43,452 bases of DNA from JBLNBU01 sp050260215. Its GTDB lineage: Bacteria > Pseudomonadota > Alphaproteobacteria > Rhodospirillales > Magnetospirillaceae. The stretch is taken from assembly GCA_050260215.1 (NCBI GenBank), contig JBLNBU010000290.1:1-43452 (forward strand), given 5' to 3'. A model generated the notes under the pieces. It was not told the origin of the DNA and did no database searches. It saw nothing but the letters and a program-made list of their open reading frames with translations. A program made the translations under genes and the position numbers. This document shows, one piece after another, positions 8,785 through 17,105 of this stretch. Every line of letters begins with the position of its first letter. Position 1 is the stretch's first letter.

Positions 8785-9036
8785 ATGGGGCGGCTGGGCG
8801 TCGTCACCGTCGGGGTCGCCTTGCTGCTGCTGCTGGCAGCCACCGTGGCCGCCACCCTGGCGGGGCTGGGCACTTGGGCGAACCTGGCCATCGCCGCGGC
8901 CAAGGCCGGCCTGGTGCTGTGGTTCTTCATGGAACTGCGCGCAGCGCCACCGCTGCTGCGCCTGATCTGCCTGGGCACGGTGGGATGGCTGGCGATTCTG
9001 TTCGGCCTGGGATTCGCCGACTGGCTGGCGCGTTGA
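8785..9036 (+). CDS. coxD: Cytochrome c oxidase subunit IV, prokaryotic caa3 type
   Basis: An 83-residue protein with three hydrophobic helices, the middle one ending AKAGLVLWFFMELR, which matches small caa3 subunit IV proteins. It is the last gene of the respiratory operon, three bases after coxC. No terminator hairpin with a T-tract is seen in the 19 bases before the converging gene on the other strand. Assembly factors such as CtaB, CtaG or Sco are not encoded in this window. Confidence 0.85.
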   Translation: MGRLGVVTVGVALLLLLAATVAATLAGLGTWANLAIAAAKAGLVLWFFMELRAAPPLLRLICLGTVGWLAILFGLGFADWLAR

Positions 9037-9055
9037 TGGCGGGTGAGCTTGTCGG

Positions 9056-9430
9056 TCAGCCCACCGGAAAGGCGATGGTGGTGATCAGCGCCAGCGCCGC
9101 CTGGCGACTGTCCAGGCGGGTGTGCTGGACTACCACCGGCACGTCCGACTGGATCAGGCTGGCATAGTCGGTGTCGCGCGGCACCGGTGGATCGCCCAGA
9201 TCGTTGAAGCGGATGTGGCGGGTGCGCCGTGCGGGCACGGTGACGTGATAGGGCCCCACCGGGTCGACGTCGGCGAAGAACAAGGTGATGGCGATATGGG
9301 CGTCGGCATCGCCGGCGTTGAGAATGCACGCGGTCTCATGGCTTTCCAGCGCCCGGCCGCCGCCGGTGCTGGCGCCCGGAATCCAGCCTTCGGGAATGAC
9401 CCACGCCTTGTGTCCGATCGCCTGTCCCAT
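9056..9430 (-). CDS. Sensory rhodopsin transducer (ASRT) family protein, orphan
   Basis: A 124-residue soluble protein that closely resembles the Anabaena sensory rhodopsin transducer. Shared features are the start IGHKAWVIPEGWIP, the centre SHETACILNAGDADAHI, then DPVGPYHVTVPARRTRHIRF, and the end VPVVVQHTRLDSRQA. In Anabaena the tetrameric beta-sandwich protein binds a sensory rhodopsin and may bind DNA or carbohydrate. No rhodopsin gene is in this window, and the family is also known in bacteria without rhodopsins, so light sensing cannot be assumed. It is probably last in a three-gene minus-strand operon. Family assignment is confident; role is open. Confidence 0.88.
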   Translation of the reverse strand: MGQAIGHKAWVIPEGWIPGASTGGGRALESHETACILNAGDADAHIAITLFFADVDPVGPYHVTVPARRTRHIRFNDLGDPPVPRDTDYASLIQSDVPVVVQHTRLDSRQAALALITTIAFPVG

Positions 9431-9470
9431 GCCCGGACAAACGCGAGGGGCGGGCGCCGGGTTCCGGCGC

Positions 9471-9707
9471 TCAGGGCCTGGGGGCGGTGGGGCTGGCGCC
9501 GACGCGGCGGACCATGCGGATCACCAGCGACGAGGCGCGTTCGGACACCTGCAGCCGGTGGCGGCATTGGCCCACGCCCGAACAGGCCAGCGCACCGGCC
9601 ACGCGGTCGAAGCACTGCTGCGGTGACGCGCCGGCGTCGAGATCGCGTTCGGCCAGGTCGATCTCCTGGCTGCAGGTGCAAATGGTCGAGACGTCGAACT
9701 GGCCCAT
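9471..9707 (-). CDS. Small cysteine-containing hypothetical protein
   Basis: A 78-residue protein I do not recognise. Four of its five cysteines are spread as pairs or singles in the first 55 residues (ICTC, QQC, LACSGVGQC), with a basic C-terminal third. The start at 9707 is preferred over the ATG two codons upstream because AGGGGAG lies six bases before it; the upstream ATG sits directly against that sequence. The upstream ATG overlaps the stop of the preceding gene. The Cys pattern could bind a metal or be redox-active, but no family signature supports either. Moderate confidence that it is translated. Confidence 0.5.
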   Translation of the reverse strand: MGQFDVSTICTCSQEIDLAERDLDAGASPQQCFDRVAGALACSGVGQCRHRLQVSERASSLVIRMVRRVGASPTAPRP

Positions 9708-9709
9708 CC

Positions 9710-10039
9710 TCATCTCCCCTTGCCGGGCTCGTCGGCCGGCGACCAGAGTTCCCGTGACGTGGTGCGGTTCAGGCGAATCATCGCCTCGACCTCTTCGTCA
9801 TTGACGCCCTGGCGGGCGCGACAGAACAGGTCGTTGACGAATTCCAGCCGGTGGCGGGGCAGGGCGCGGCCCAGCGCCGGGCCGACCAGGCTCAGCCACA
9901 GCCGGCCGTTCATTTCGACGGCACGGATGAAGGCCTGGGGATCGCGGGCCGCTTCCAGGCGGTCGGCGGCAGCATCCAGGGACAGGGCGAGATGCCGTGC
10001 CGCCCGTGCTCCGTCGCCGTCCCAGTGCGAGTGACCCAT
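9710..10039 (-). CDS. Hypothetical protein, possibly FlaF-like
   Basis: A 109-residue helical protein. AFIRAVEMNGRLWLSL, followed by LPRHRLEFVNDLFCRA and EAMIRLNRTTSREL, recalls the layout of the flagellar regulator FlaF (N-R-x-L-W, a middle helix, then a final I-x-x-N-R helix). FlaF influences flagellin secretion and assembly in alphaproteobacteria. The match is by eye and weak. The ATG at 10039 was chosen over upstream starts because AGGAGG lies about nine bases before it. It heads the minus-strand group that includes the ASRT homologue and is divergent from chemosensory cluster A. Confidence 0.5.
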   Translation of the reverse strand: MGHSHWDGDGARAARHLALSLDAAADRLEAARDPQAFIRAVEMNGRLWLSLVGPALGRALPRHRLEFVNDLFCRARQGVNDEEVEAMIRLNRTTSRELWSPADEPGKGR

Positions 10040-10140
10040 GCCTTCCCTCCTGAACGACAAGCCGGTTTCCATGGACGGATGGTAGCGGCCGCAGGTCGCG
10101 GCATGTATTTGGCGAAAGCCATAGGACATGGGTTCAAATG

Positions 10141-10166
10141 GATATTGGTGGATATTAGGTGATATT
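10141..10166. repeat. Three GATATT hexamers at exact 10-base spacing
   Basis: GATATT occurs at 10141, 10151 and 10161. The bases between differ (GGTG, then AGGT), so the hexamer and its phasing are what is conserved. One-turn spacing puts all three on the same face of the helix, as in cooperative regulator sites. It lies about 100 bases upstream of the minus-strand gene start at 10039. No specific regulator is implied. Confidence 0.45.
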
Positions 10167-10179
10167 CATGAATTGTCGT

Positions 10180-10210
10180 GCCCGGGCAGCCACGAATCGT
10201 GGGGCCGGGC
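10180..10210. promoter_or_regulatory. Nested inverted repeat (hairpin or operator candidate)
   Basis: The inner arms are CCACGA (10190-10195) and TCGTGG (10197-10202) around a single A. The outer arms are GCCCGG (10180-10185) and CCGGGC (10205-10210). In RNA this would form a stable stem with small internal mismatches; there is no T-tract on either side, so an intrinsic terminator is unlikely. It could be a protein-binding site. Confidence 0.4.
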
Positions 10211-10461
10211 GGTATCCACACATCATCTTGTGTCCGCTGTCGCCCAGATTGCTTGGTGGTGCAAGCTGCTGCCATCTGCGGATGCGCACGTTGGTATTAG
10301 TACGTTCGCCAGTCCGCGACACAAATCGCTACAGGGTGTCAGTGGCACCTATGCTCCCCCTCGGTCTATGGGTTGAATGGGATGGCGGGAGCTGCCGGCC
10401 GGCGCGCTTCCTCCCTATGGATAGGCCTTTGGTTTTCCAAGGATTTGCCGTCCATCAGATA

Positions 10462-10490
10462 TTGCTAATTGGCTTCCTGCCTGCCATAAG
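10462..10490 (+). promoter_or_regulatory. Candidate sigma-70 type promoter for chemosensory cluster A
   Basis: TTGCTA (10462-10467) and CATAAG (10485-10490) are 17 bases apart. Each matches the -35 and -10 consensus at four of six positions. Transcription would start near 10497, about 25 bases before the receptor gene. A sigma-54 or sigma-28 site matching consensus was looked for and not found. Confidence 0.35.
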
Positions 10491-10521
10491 GCCGGCGGGA
10501 AGATGATGGGGTGGAACTACC

Positions 10522-12486
10522 ATGCTCGAGAACTTGCGGCTCGGGGCCAAGCTGATGCTGGCCATGGGCGCGGCCATCGTCGCGGTCGCGGCGTTGCTGA
10601 CTTTCGCCAACATGCGGACCCTGGATGCGGTCGTCGGCCAGGCCGAGCGCAACGAGCTGGAGGGGCACTACAAGGCGCTTACCGACGCCATCGCCCTGGA
10701 AAGCCGCATGGCCGAGGCGCTGGCGACCATGACCGCCTCGGTGCCGCTGGTCCAGGACCGCTTCGCCGCCGGTGACCGCGCCGCGCTGACCGCGCAGCTG
10801 CTGCCCGCCTTCAAGTCCATGGCCGAGGGATTCGGGGTCGAGCAGTTCCAGTTCCATACCGCGCCGGCGACCTCGTTCCTGCGCCTGCACAAGCCCGAGA
10901 AGTTCGGCGACGACCTGTCGTCGTTCCGCCACACCGTGGTGCGCACCAACGAGAGCCGCAAGCCCACCCGCGGGCTCGAGGGCGGTGTCGCCGGCCTGGG
11001 CATCCGCGGCGTGGTGCCGGTGGTCCACCAGGGCCGCGCGGTGGGCTCGGTCGAATTCGGCATGACCTTCGCGCAAGGCTTCTTCGACGCGTTCAAGGCC
11101 CAGCACAACGTCGACGTCGCCCTGCACCTGTTCGGCGACGGCAAGGTGGTCACCTTCGCCTCGACGCTGGGCAAGCAGCCGCTGTTCGAGCAGGCGGGGC
11201 TGGCCAAGGTGTTCGCCGACGATCCCCAACTGATGCACACCGTGGTCCAGGGCGTGCCGCGCGCCGTCTATGCGGCGCCGCTGGCCGACTTCTCGGGCAA
11301 GCGCATCGGCGTCATCGAGGTGGCCATGGACCGCAGCGCCTATGTGGCCTCGGCCGCCGAGGCCCGCAACACCGCCCTGCTGGTCGCCGCCCTGGCGCTG
11401 GTCCTGGGGCTGGGCCTGGCGCTGGCCACGGCGCGGCACGTCACCGGCCGACTGCACGGGCTGGTCGAGGGCGTGCGCCGCGTCGCCCAGGGCGACCTGA
11501 CGGTCGACATCCACGCCGCCGGCCAGGACGAGGTGGGGCTTTTGGGCCACGCCGCCGCCGACATGCGCGCCCAGCTGCACGACCTGGCCCATGAGGTGCG
11601 CGCCCATGCCGACCAGGTCTACAAGGCCGCCCAGGAGATCACCGGGGCGGTCGAGGGGCAGGCGGCCACCTCCAGCCAGATGTCGGCCTCGGTGGCCGAG
11701 ATCACCTCGACCATGGAGGAGCTGTCGGCGTCGTCGACCCAGATCGCCGAGCATTCCAAGTCGGTGGTCGACATCGCCAACCAAACCTGGGAGCAGAGCA
11801 AGAAGGGCGCCGAGGCCATGGGCCAGCTGATGGCCAAGATGAGCGACATCCAGGACGACAACGAGAACAGCCTGCGCGAGATCCTGGAACTGGGCAACCG
11901 CTCGAAGGAAATCAGCAAGGTGATGGCGATCATCAACACCATCGCCGACCAGACCAAGCTGATCGCCTTCAACGCCGCCCTGGAAGCCGCCAGCGCCGGC
12001 GAGGCCGGCCGCCGCTTCGGCGTCGTCGCCGCCGAGATCCGCCGACTGGCCGACAGCGTCACCGATTCCACCGGCGAGATCGAGACCAAGGTCGCGCAGA
12101 TCCAGGACTCCATCTCGCGCCTGATCATCACCTCGGAGAAGGGCGCCAGCGGCATTACCGACGGCATGTCGGCCACCAGCAACACCGCCTCCATGCTGGG
12201 CAAGATGGTCGAGGCGGCCCGCCAGACCACCAGCGCCGCCCAGCAGATCTCGCTGTCGACCCAGCAGCAGAAGACCGCCAGCAACCAGGTGGTGGTGGCC
12301 CTGCGCGAGATCGTCACCGCCAGCAGCCACACCGCCCAGTCCATCGGCCGCATCTCCGAGGTCAGCCGCGACATGACCGGCATGTCGGCCGAGCTCGACC
12401 GCCTGGTCGGCCGCTTCAAGCTGGCCGGACCCGGCGCCGCCCTGCCGGCCGAGCCGGTGGCGCGCCGTCCCGCCGCCCTGGTCTAG
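10522..12486 (+). CDS. Methyl-accepting chemotaxis protein with a periplasmic double-Cache domain (cluster A receptor)
   Basis: A 654-residue receptor with TM1 at about residues 8-28, a periplasmic domain to 282, TM2 at about 283-304, a HAMP region, then the cytoplasmic signalling coiled coil. The sensor domain carries stretches typical of dCache_3 (FLRLHKPEKFGDDLSSFR, GIRGVVPVVHQGR, VGSVEFGMTF). The signalling tip is FNAALEAASAGEAGRRF, which differs from the tip of the cluster B receptors, so it probably belongs to a separate length or interaction class. There is no C-terminal CheR-docking pentapeptide. As the first gene of the cluster it is the expected input to the CheA/REC kinase, comparable to WspA. 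The ligand cannot be told from sequence. Confidence 0.92.
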   Translation: MLENLRLGAKLMLAMGAAIVAVAALLTFANMRTLDAVVGQAERNELEGHYKALTDAIALESRMAEALATMTASVPLVQDRFAAGDRAALTAQLLPAFKSMAEGFGVEQFQFHTAPATSFLRLHKPEKFGDDLSSFRHTVVRTNESRKPTRGLEGGVAGLGIRGVVPVVHQGRAVGSVEFGMTFAQGFFDAFKAQHNVDVALHLFGDGKVVTFASTLGKQPLFEQAGLAKVFADDPQLMHTVVQGVPRAVYAAPLADFSGKRIGVIEVAMDRSAYVASAAEARNTALLVAALALVLGLGLALATARHVTGRLHGLVEGVRRVAQGDLTVDIHAAGQDEVGLLGHAAADMRAQLHDLAHEVRAHADQVYKAAQEITGAVEGQAATSSQMSASVAEITSTMEELSASSTQIAEHSKSVVDIANQTWEQSKKGAEAMGQLMAKMSDIQDDNENSLREILELGNRSKEISKVMAIINTIADQTKLIAFNAALEAASAGEAGRRFGVVAAEIRRLADSVTDSTGEIETKVAQIQDSISRLIITSEKGASGITDGMSATSNTASMLGKMVEAARQTTSAAQQISLSTQQQKTASNQVVVALREIVTASSHTAQSIGRISEVSRDMTGMSAELDRLVGRFKLAGPGAALPAEPVARRPAALV

Positions 12487-12503
12487 AGCGAGGGGGCGGG
12501 CGC

Positions 12504-13547
12504 ATGGGCGATCCGATCCGCGTCCTGCTGGTTGACGACAGCAGCCTCGCCCGGTCGATGCTGCGATCCATCCTCGAGGAGGACGGCGGGTTCGAGATCG
12601 TCGCCGAGGCCGCCAACGGCCGCGAGGCGGTCGCCCTGGTCCGCGAGCTGCGGCCCGAGCTGGTCACCATGGACCTGGAAATGCCGGTCATGGACGGGCT
12701 CGAGGCCATCGAGGAGATCATGTGCTCGAAGGCGGTGCCGATCCTGGTGGTCAGCGGCGTCGCCGATGCCCAGAAGGCCTATGCCGCGGTGTCGCGCGGC
12801 GCCATCGAGGTGGTGGGCAAGCCCGGCCTGACTCCGGCCGAGGCAGCCGACTTCGTCGACAAGGCTCGGCTGGTGTCCAAGATCCCCGTGATCACCCATC
12901 CCCGCGCCCGCACCGCTCCGCCGCCCCCCCCTGCAGCCGGGACTTCGCGGCCGGTGGCGGCGCCGGCGACGGTCAATCCGCGCATCATCGCCATCGCCTC
13001 GTCGACCGGCGGGCCGCAGGCCCTGGCCGAGATCCTGGGCAAGCTGCCGGCCGGGCTGGGCTGCCCGGTGGTGGTGGCCCAACACATCGCCGACGGGTTC
13101 GCCGCCGGCATGGCCGACTGGCTGTGCACCGTCTCGCCCGTGCCGGTGCGGCTCGGTGTCGACGGCGAGCTGCTGGTGCCCGGTACCGTCGTGCTGTCAC
13201 CGTCGGAGACCAACATGACGGTGACGCCGTCGCGGCGAATCGCGCTGGCCCCGCGGATTGCCGGCCAGGTCTACCGCCCCAGCTGCGACGCCCTGCTGGC
13301 CAGCGTCGCCGCGGCCTGTGGGCGCGACAGCGTCGGGGTGATCCTGACCGGCATGGGCAGCGACGGGGTCAAGGGCATGGAGGCCATCCGCGCCGCCGGC
13401 GGGATGACGCTGGCCCAGGACGAGGGCAGCTCGGTGATCTTCGGCATGAACGCCATCGCCATCGACAAGGGCTGGGTGCAGAAGGTGCTGCCGCTGGACG
13501 AGCTGGCCCGCGCTCTGGCCCAGCTGGGCCAGGGGGTGCCGGCATGA
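12504..13547 (+). CDS. cheB: CheB, receptor methylesterase/deamidase (cluster A)
   Basis: A 347-residue two-domain protein. The N-terminal receiver domain has its phospho-acceptor at Asp57 (TMDLEMPVMDG) with the acidic pair Asp11-Asp12. A Pro/Ala linker at about 133-157 leads to the esterase domain, with the catalytic triad Ser167 (SSTGGP), His194 (AQHIADGF) and Asp287 (GMGSDG). It removes methyl groups from receptor glutamates when phosphorylated by CheA, providing adaptation. It is equivalent in position and type to WspF. Its stop overlaps the start of cheR by 4 bases. Confidence 0.94.
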   Translation: MGDPIRVLLVDDSSLARSMLRSILEEDGGFEIVAEAANGREAVALVRELRPELVTMDLEMPVMDGLEAIEEIMCSKAVPILVVSGVADAQKAYAAVSRGAIEVVGKPGLTPAEAADFVDKARLVSKIPVITHPRARTAPPPPPAAGTSRPVAAPATVNPRIIAIASSTGGPQALAEILGKLPAGLGCPVVVAQHIADGFAAGMADWLCTVSPVPVRLGVDGELLVPGTVVLSPSETNMTVTPSRRIALAPRIAGQVYRPSCDALLASVAAACGRDSVGVILTGMGSDGVKGMEAIRAAGGMTLAQDEGSSVIFGMNAIAIDKGWVQKVLPLDELARALAQLGQGVPA

Positions 13548-14980
13548 CCCGCGCCTTCGACCCCACCCCGTTCAAGGAACTGATCCGCGTCCGCTGCGGC
13601 CTGATGCTGGAAGGTGGCGACGAACCGTTGGTACTGGCCGTCCACAAGCGCATGGCCGCCACCGGGGCCGCCAATCCGTCCATGTATTTCGCCCGTTTGG
13701 TGGGCCAGGAGGACGAGTTCCAGGAATTCGTCACCCTGCTGACCATCAACGAGACCTACTTCTATCGCCAGCCCGAGCAGCTGGCCCTGCTGGTCGAGCG
13801 GATCATGCCCCAGCTGCTGGCCGACGACGGCGGGCGGCTGCCCATCCGCATCCTGTCGGCCGGCTGCTCGACCGGCGAGGAGCCGTATTCCATCGCCATT
13901 GCGATGCTGGAAAAGTTCGGCGAGGGGGCGGCACGGCTGGTGCAGATCGTCGGCGGCGACATCGACCATCACGCCCTGGCCAAGGCGCGCGCCGGCCGTT
14001 ATGGCGCGTTCTCGTTCCGCGGCATGCCCCAGGCCCTGCGCGAGCGCTATTTCCATCCCGCAGGCCGCGACGGCATGGTGGTCGACGACCGGGTCAAGGC
14101 GATGGTGTCCTTCCAGCGCCTGAACCTGCTGGCCGAGGGCTTCGGGCCCGAGTTCGACGACCTGGACGTGGTGTTCTTCCGCAACGTCTCGATCTATTTC
14201 GACGAGGCTACCCGCCGCGCCATCCAGCACAGCTTTCGCCGGGCGATGACGCCGCGCGGCCGCCTGGTTATCGGCTCGGCCGAGACTTTGGCCAACGACC
14301 TGGGCGTGTTCCGCATGGTCGAGGACGGCGGCCAGTTCTATTTCATCAAGGACGCCGAGGCGCCGGCGCGGCCCAAGCCGGTGCTGGCCTGGGAGGCGCC
14401 TGCCGTCGTTCCGGTGTTCGAAGCTCCGCCGCCGCCGCCGCCGCCCCCGGTCCCGGCCCCCGCCGCCTTCGACCTCGACGAGGTCCGCGCCCTGGTGCGC
14501 GACAAGCGCTGGGACCGCGCCCAGGCGGCCCTGGCGGTGCGCAATGCCGCCGCTCCCGCCGATGCCGGCCTGCTGGCGCTGGAAGGCTATGTCCGCCTGA
14601 TGGGGCGCGACTTCCCCGGGGCCGCCGAGCTGGCCGGCCGGGCGCGCGCCGCCGACGAATGGTCGGTCGACGCCCTGGTGGTGCTGGGGCTGGCGGCCAA
14701 GTGGCAGGACCGCGCCGACGAGGCGGTCAAGGCGCTGAAGCAGGCGGTGTACCTGCGCCACGACTGCTGGCCGGCCCACTACTACCTGGGCGACCTGTAC
14801 CGGGCGCAAGGGGCGGCTGAGCTGGCCCGTCGCAGCTACCGGGTCGCCCTGCAGCTGCTGACGGCCCGGCCCGACCCCGACGGCGGGCTGGTGCTGCCCC
14901 TTGGCCTGCCGGTGGCCGAGGTTCGCTTCCTATGCGAGCGCCATGCCGGCGCCGCCGTCGCCGCCACGGCGCGGAGGTAG
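13544..14980 (+). CDS. cheR: CheR methyltransferase with C-terminal TPR domain (WspC-like)
   Basis: A 478-residue fusion. Residues 1-270 are the CheR methyltransferase: the SAM-binding motif SAGCSTGEEPYS is at 105-116, and RNVSIYFD is near 213-220 (Phe replaces the usual Cys before RN). A run of prolines at 295-305 joins it to a helical-repeat region at about 310-440 with TPR-type pairs (for example ALVVLGLAAKWQDRADEAVKA, broken here for length at its last residues). CheR with TPRs is typical of Wsp, Frz and other alternative-function clusters, where the repeats are thought to place the enzyme at its receptor. This matters because the cluster A receptor lacks a docking pentapeptide. Confidence 0.9.
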   Translation: MTRAFDPTPFKELIRVRCGLMLEGGDEPLVLAVHKRMAATGAANPSMYFARLVGQEDEFQEFVTLLTINETYFYRQPEQLALLVERIMPQLLADDGGRLPIRILSAGCSTGEEPYSIAIAMLEKFGEGAARLVQIVGGDIDHHALAKARAGRYGAFSFRGMPQALRERYFHPAGRDGMVVDDRVKAMVSFQRLNLLAEGFGPEFDDLDVVFFRNVSIYFDEATRRAIQHSFRRAMTPRGRLVIGSAETLANDLGVFRMVEDGGQFYFIKDAEAPARPKPVLAWEAPAVVPVFEAPPPPPPPPVPAPAAFDLDEVRALVRDKRWDRAQAALAVRNAAAPADAGLLALEGYVRLMGRDFPGAAELAGRARAADEWSVDALVVLGLAAKWQDRADEAVKALKQAVYLRHDCWPAHYYLGDLYRAQGAAELARRSYRVALQLLTARPDPDGGLVLPLGLPVAEVRFLCERHAGAAVAATARR

Positions 14981-14983
14981 TCC

Positions 14984-17083
14984 GTGGCGCTCGACATCAA
15001 GCGTTTCACCGCCCGCTTCGTCGACGAGGCCCGCGATCACCTGCGCCGGGTCGAGGAAGGCCTGGCGGCGCTTGACGCCGACCCCAATGACCGCGACGCC
15101 GTCGCCGCCATCTTCCGCTCGGCCCACACGGTCAAGGGCTCGTCGCGGATGCTGAAGCTGACGCCGATCACCGAGACCGCCCACAAGGTCGAGGACGTGC
15201 TGGGCGCGCTGCGCGAGGGCTCGCTGGGCTGGAGCGCCGAGCTGAGGCGCCTGCTGCAGCGCGGGGTCGACACCATTGCCGGCCAGGTCGATACCGTGGC
15301 CGACGGCGGCGAGCTGGCCCCTCCCGACGAGGCCTTGTGCGCCGCCCTGGCCGCCGCCCTGGGGGGCAAGCCCGACGCCCCGCCGCCCGCCGCTCCGGCT
15401 CCGCCGCCGCCGGCCGCCGAGCCCGCCGCCCAGCCGGCCGCCCCCGAGGTCAAGCTGAAGGCGGCCGATACCGTCCGCGTGCAGCTTACCAAGCTGGACG
15501 AGTTGATCCGGCTGATGGGCGAGGTGGTGTCCAGCCACGCGCGCCTGCGCCAGCGGCTGGCAGACATCCGCCAGCTGCAGCGCGACGGCGCCGAGGCCGG
15601 CGACTTCGCGGGGCTGGATGGGTTCGCCCGCGACCTGCGCGACGACGTTTTCGCCCAGGAACTGCTGATGGAGGAACTGCACTCCAAGGCCCTGGTAATG
15701 CGCATGCTGCCCTTGGCCATTGTGCTCGACCCGGCGGCACGGCTGATCCGCGATCTCGCCCGCTCGCTGGGCAAGGAGGTCGAGTGCACCGTCAGCGGCA
15801 CCGAGATCGAGCTGGACCGCCAGCTGATCGACCGTCTCGGCGATCCGGTGGTGCATCTGCTGCGCAACTCGGTCGACCACGGCATCGAGGACGCCGACAC
15901 CCGCCGCGCCGCCGGCAAGCCGCCCCACGGCACCATCCGCCTGGGAGCCCGCCAGGACGGCGGCTGGGTGGTGGTCGAGGTGGCCGACGACGGCGGCGGC
16001 CTGCCGCTGCCCGCCATCCGCGACAAGGCGGTGCGCAAGGGGCTGGTCACCGCCGAGCAGGCGGCTGCCATGTCCGACGCCGAGGCCATCGACCTGATCT
16101 TCTCGCCCGGCTTCAGCACCAGCGCCATCATCACCGAGGTGTCGGGCCGCGGCGTCGGCATGGACGTGGTCAAGCGCACCATCGTCGACGACCTGCAGGG
16201 CGTCATCGCCGTCGAGACCGTGCCGGGCAGGGGCACCACCTTCGCGCTGCGGCTACCGCTGTCGTTGGCGGTGATGCGGGTGCTGATGGTGTCGTCCGGC
16301 GGCCAAAGCTTCGGCTTCACCGCCCAGTACGTCGCCCAGCTGCTGGAATTGCCGCCCGAGCGCCTGCTGACCGTGGCCGAGCGCGAGGCGGTGGTCATCG
16401 ACAACGAGTTCGTTCCCGTGGTGCCGCTAGCCCAGCTGCTGGCCTTGCCCGCGGCGCCGCCGCCCAAGGACACCTTGCTGCTGGTGGTGGTCAAGGTGCG
16501 CAACGAGAAGCTGGCGCTGCGCGTCGACGAGCTGCTCGACGAGCGCGACATGGTCATCAAGCCGCTGCCCGAACACCTGCGCCACCTGCCGCTGGTCGCC
16601 GGCATGGTCATGACCGGCCGCAACACCCTGGTCAGCGTGCTGCACGCCCCGGTGCTGCTGGACATGGCGCGCAAGGCGCGCACCGGGGCGACGGCCGCGG
16701 CCGCCGCCACCCAGGGCAGGATCCGCGTGCTGGTGGTCGACGACTCGCTCAACACCCGCGAGATCGAGAAGGACGTGCTCGAGGCCCACGGCTATGCGGT
16801 GACCCTGGCCGAGGACGGGCTCGACGGCCTGCAGAAGGCGCGGGCGGGCGACTTCGACGCGGTGCTGACCGACGTCGAGATGCCCAACATGGACGGTTTC
16901 AGCCTGACCGCGGCCCTGCGCGAGGAAGAGCGCTACCGCGACCGGCCGATCGTCATCGTGACCTCCCGCGAGAAGGAGGAGGACAAGCGGCGCGGCATCC
17001 AGGTGGGTGCCGACGCCTACATCGTCAAAGGCGACTTCGACCAGAGCAGCCTGGTCGACACGCTGCGCAGCCTGCTGGGCTGA
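14984..17083 (+). CDS. cheA: Hybrid CheA histidine kinase with C-terminal receiver domain (WspE-like)
   Basis: A 699-residue kinase starting at GTG, with GGAGG six to ten bases upstream. Domains in order: HPt with His48 (SAHTVKGSS); Pro/Ala linker at about 125-160; dimerisation helices; HHATPase with RNSVDHGIED, the G-box ADDGGGLPL and SGRGVGMDVVK; a CheW-like domain; and a receiver domain from about residue 580 with phospho-acceptor Asp630 (LTDVEMPNMDG). No CheY-binding P2 domain is evident. The fused receiver is typical of WspE/FrzE-type CheA and may act as a phosphate sink or relay. It should phosphorylate CheB and the downstream receivers, including the GGDEF protein. Confidence 0.93.
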   Translation: MALDIKRFTARFVDEARDHLRRVEEGLAALDADPNDRDAVAAIFRSAHTVKGSSRMLKLTPITETAHKVEDVLGALREGSLGWSAELRRLLQRGVDTIAGQVDTVADGGELAPPDEALCAALAAALGGKPDAPPPAAPAPPPPAAEPAAQPAAPEVKLKAADTVRVQLTKLDELIRLMGEVVSSHARLRQRLADIRQLQRDGAEAGDFAGLDGFARDLRDDVFAQELLMEELHSKALVMRMLPLAIVLDPAARLIRDLARSLGKEVECTVSGTEIELDRQLIDRLGDPVVHLLRNSVDHGIEDADTRRAAGKPPHGTIRLGARQDGGWVVVEVADDGGGLPLPAIRDKAVRKGLVTAEQAAAMSDAEAIDLIFSPGFSTSAIITEVSGRGVGMDVVKRTIVDDLQGVIAVETVPGRGTTFALRLPLSLAVMRVLMVSSGGQSFGFTAQYVAQLLELPPERLLTVAEREAVVIDNEFVPVVPLAQLLALPAAPPPKDTLLLVVVKVRNEKLALRVDELLDERDMVIKPLPEHLRHLPLVAGMVMTGRNTLVSVLHAPVLLDMARKARTGATAAAAATQGRIRVLVVDDSLNTREIEKDVLEAHGYAVTLAEDGLDGLQKARAGDFDAVLTDVEMPNMDGFSLTAALREEERYRDRPIVIVTSREKEEDKRRGIQVGADAYIVKGDFDQSSLVDTLRSLLG

Positions 17084-17105
17084 GCCAAGGGGAAAAGGGC
17101 GAAGC

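Larger units (their letters stand above)
10040..10521. other. Divergent intergenic region between the small-gene operon and chemosensory cluster A
   Basis: This 482-base stretch is less GC-rich than its surroundings and no ORF in it reads like protein. It holds three 10-base-phased GATATT hexamers (10141-10166), a nested inverted repeat (10180-10210), and a promoter-like pair near 10462-10490. It must contain the promoters for both divergent transcripts. Confidence 0.7.

Noticed and set aside
10332..10346. TGGCAC as a sigma-54 promoter for cluster A
   Set aside because: The GC of the -12 element is not at the required spacing, so it does not qualify.
10159..10506. 115-codon plus-strand frame in the intergenic region
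   Set aside because: No ribosome-binding sequence, unusual composition, and it crosses the repeats and promoter-like sequence.
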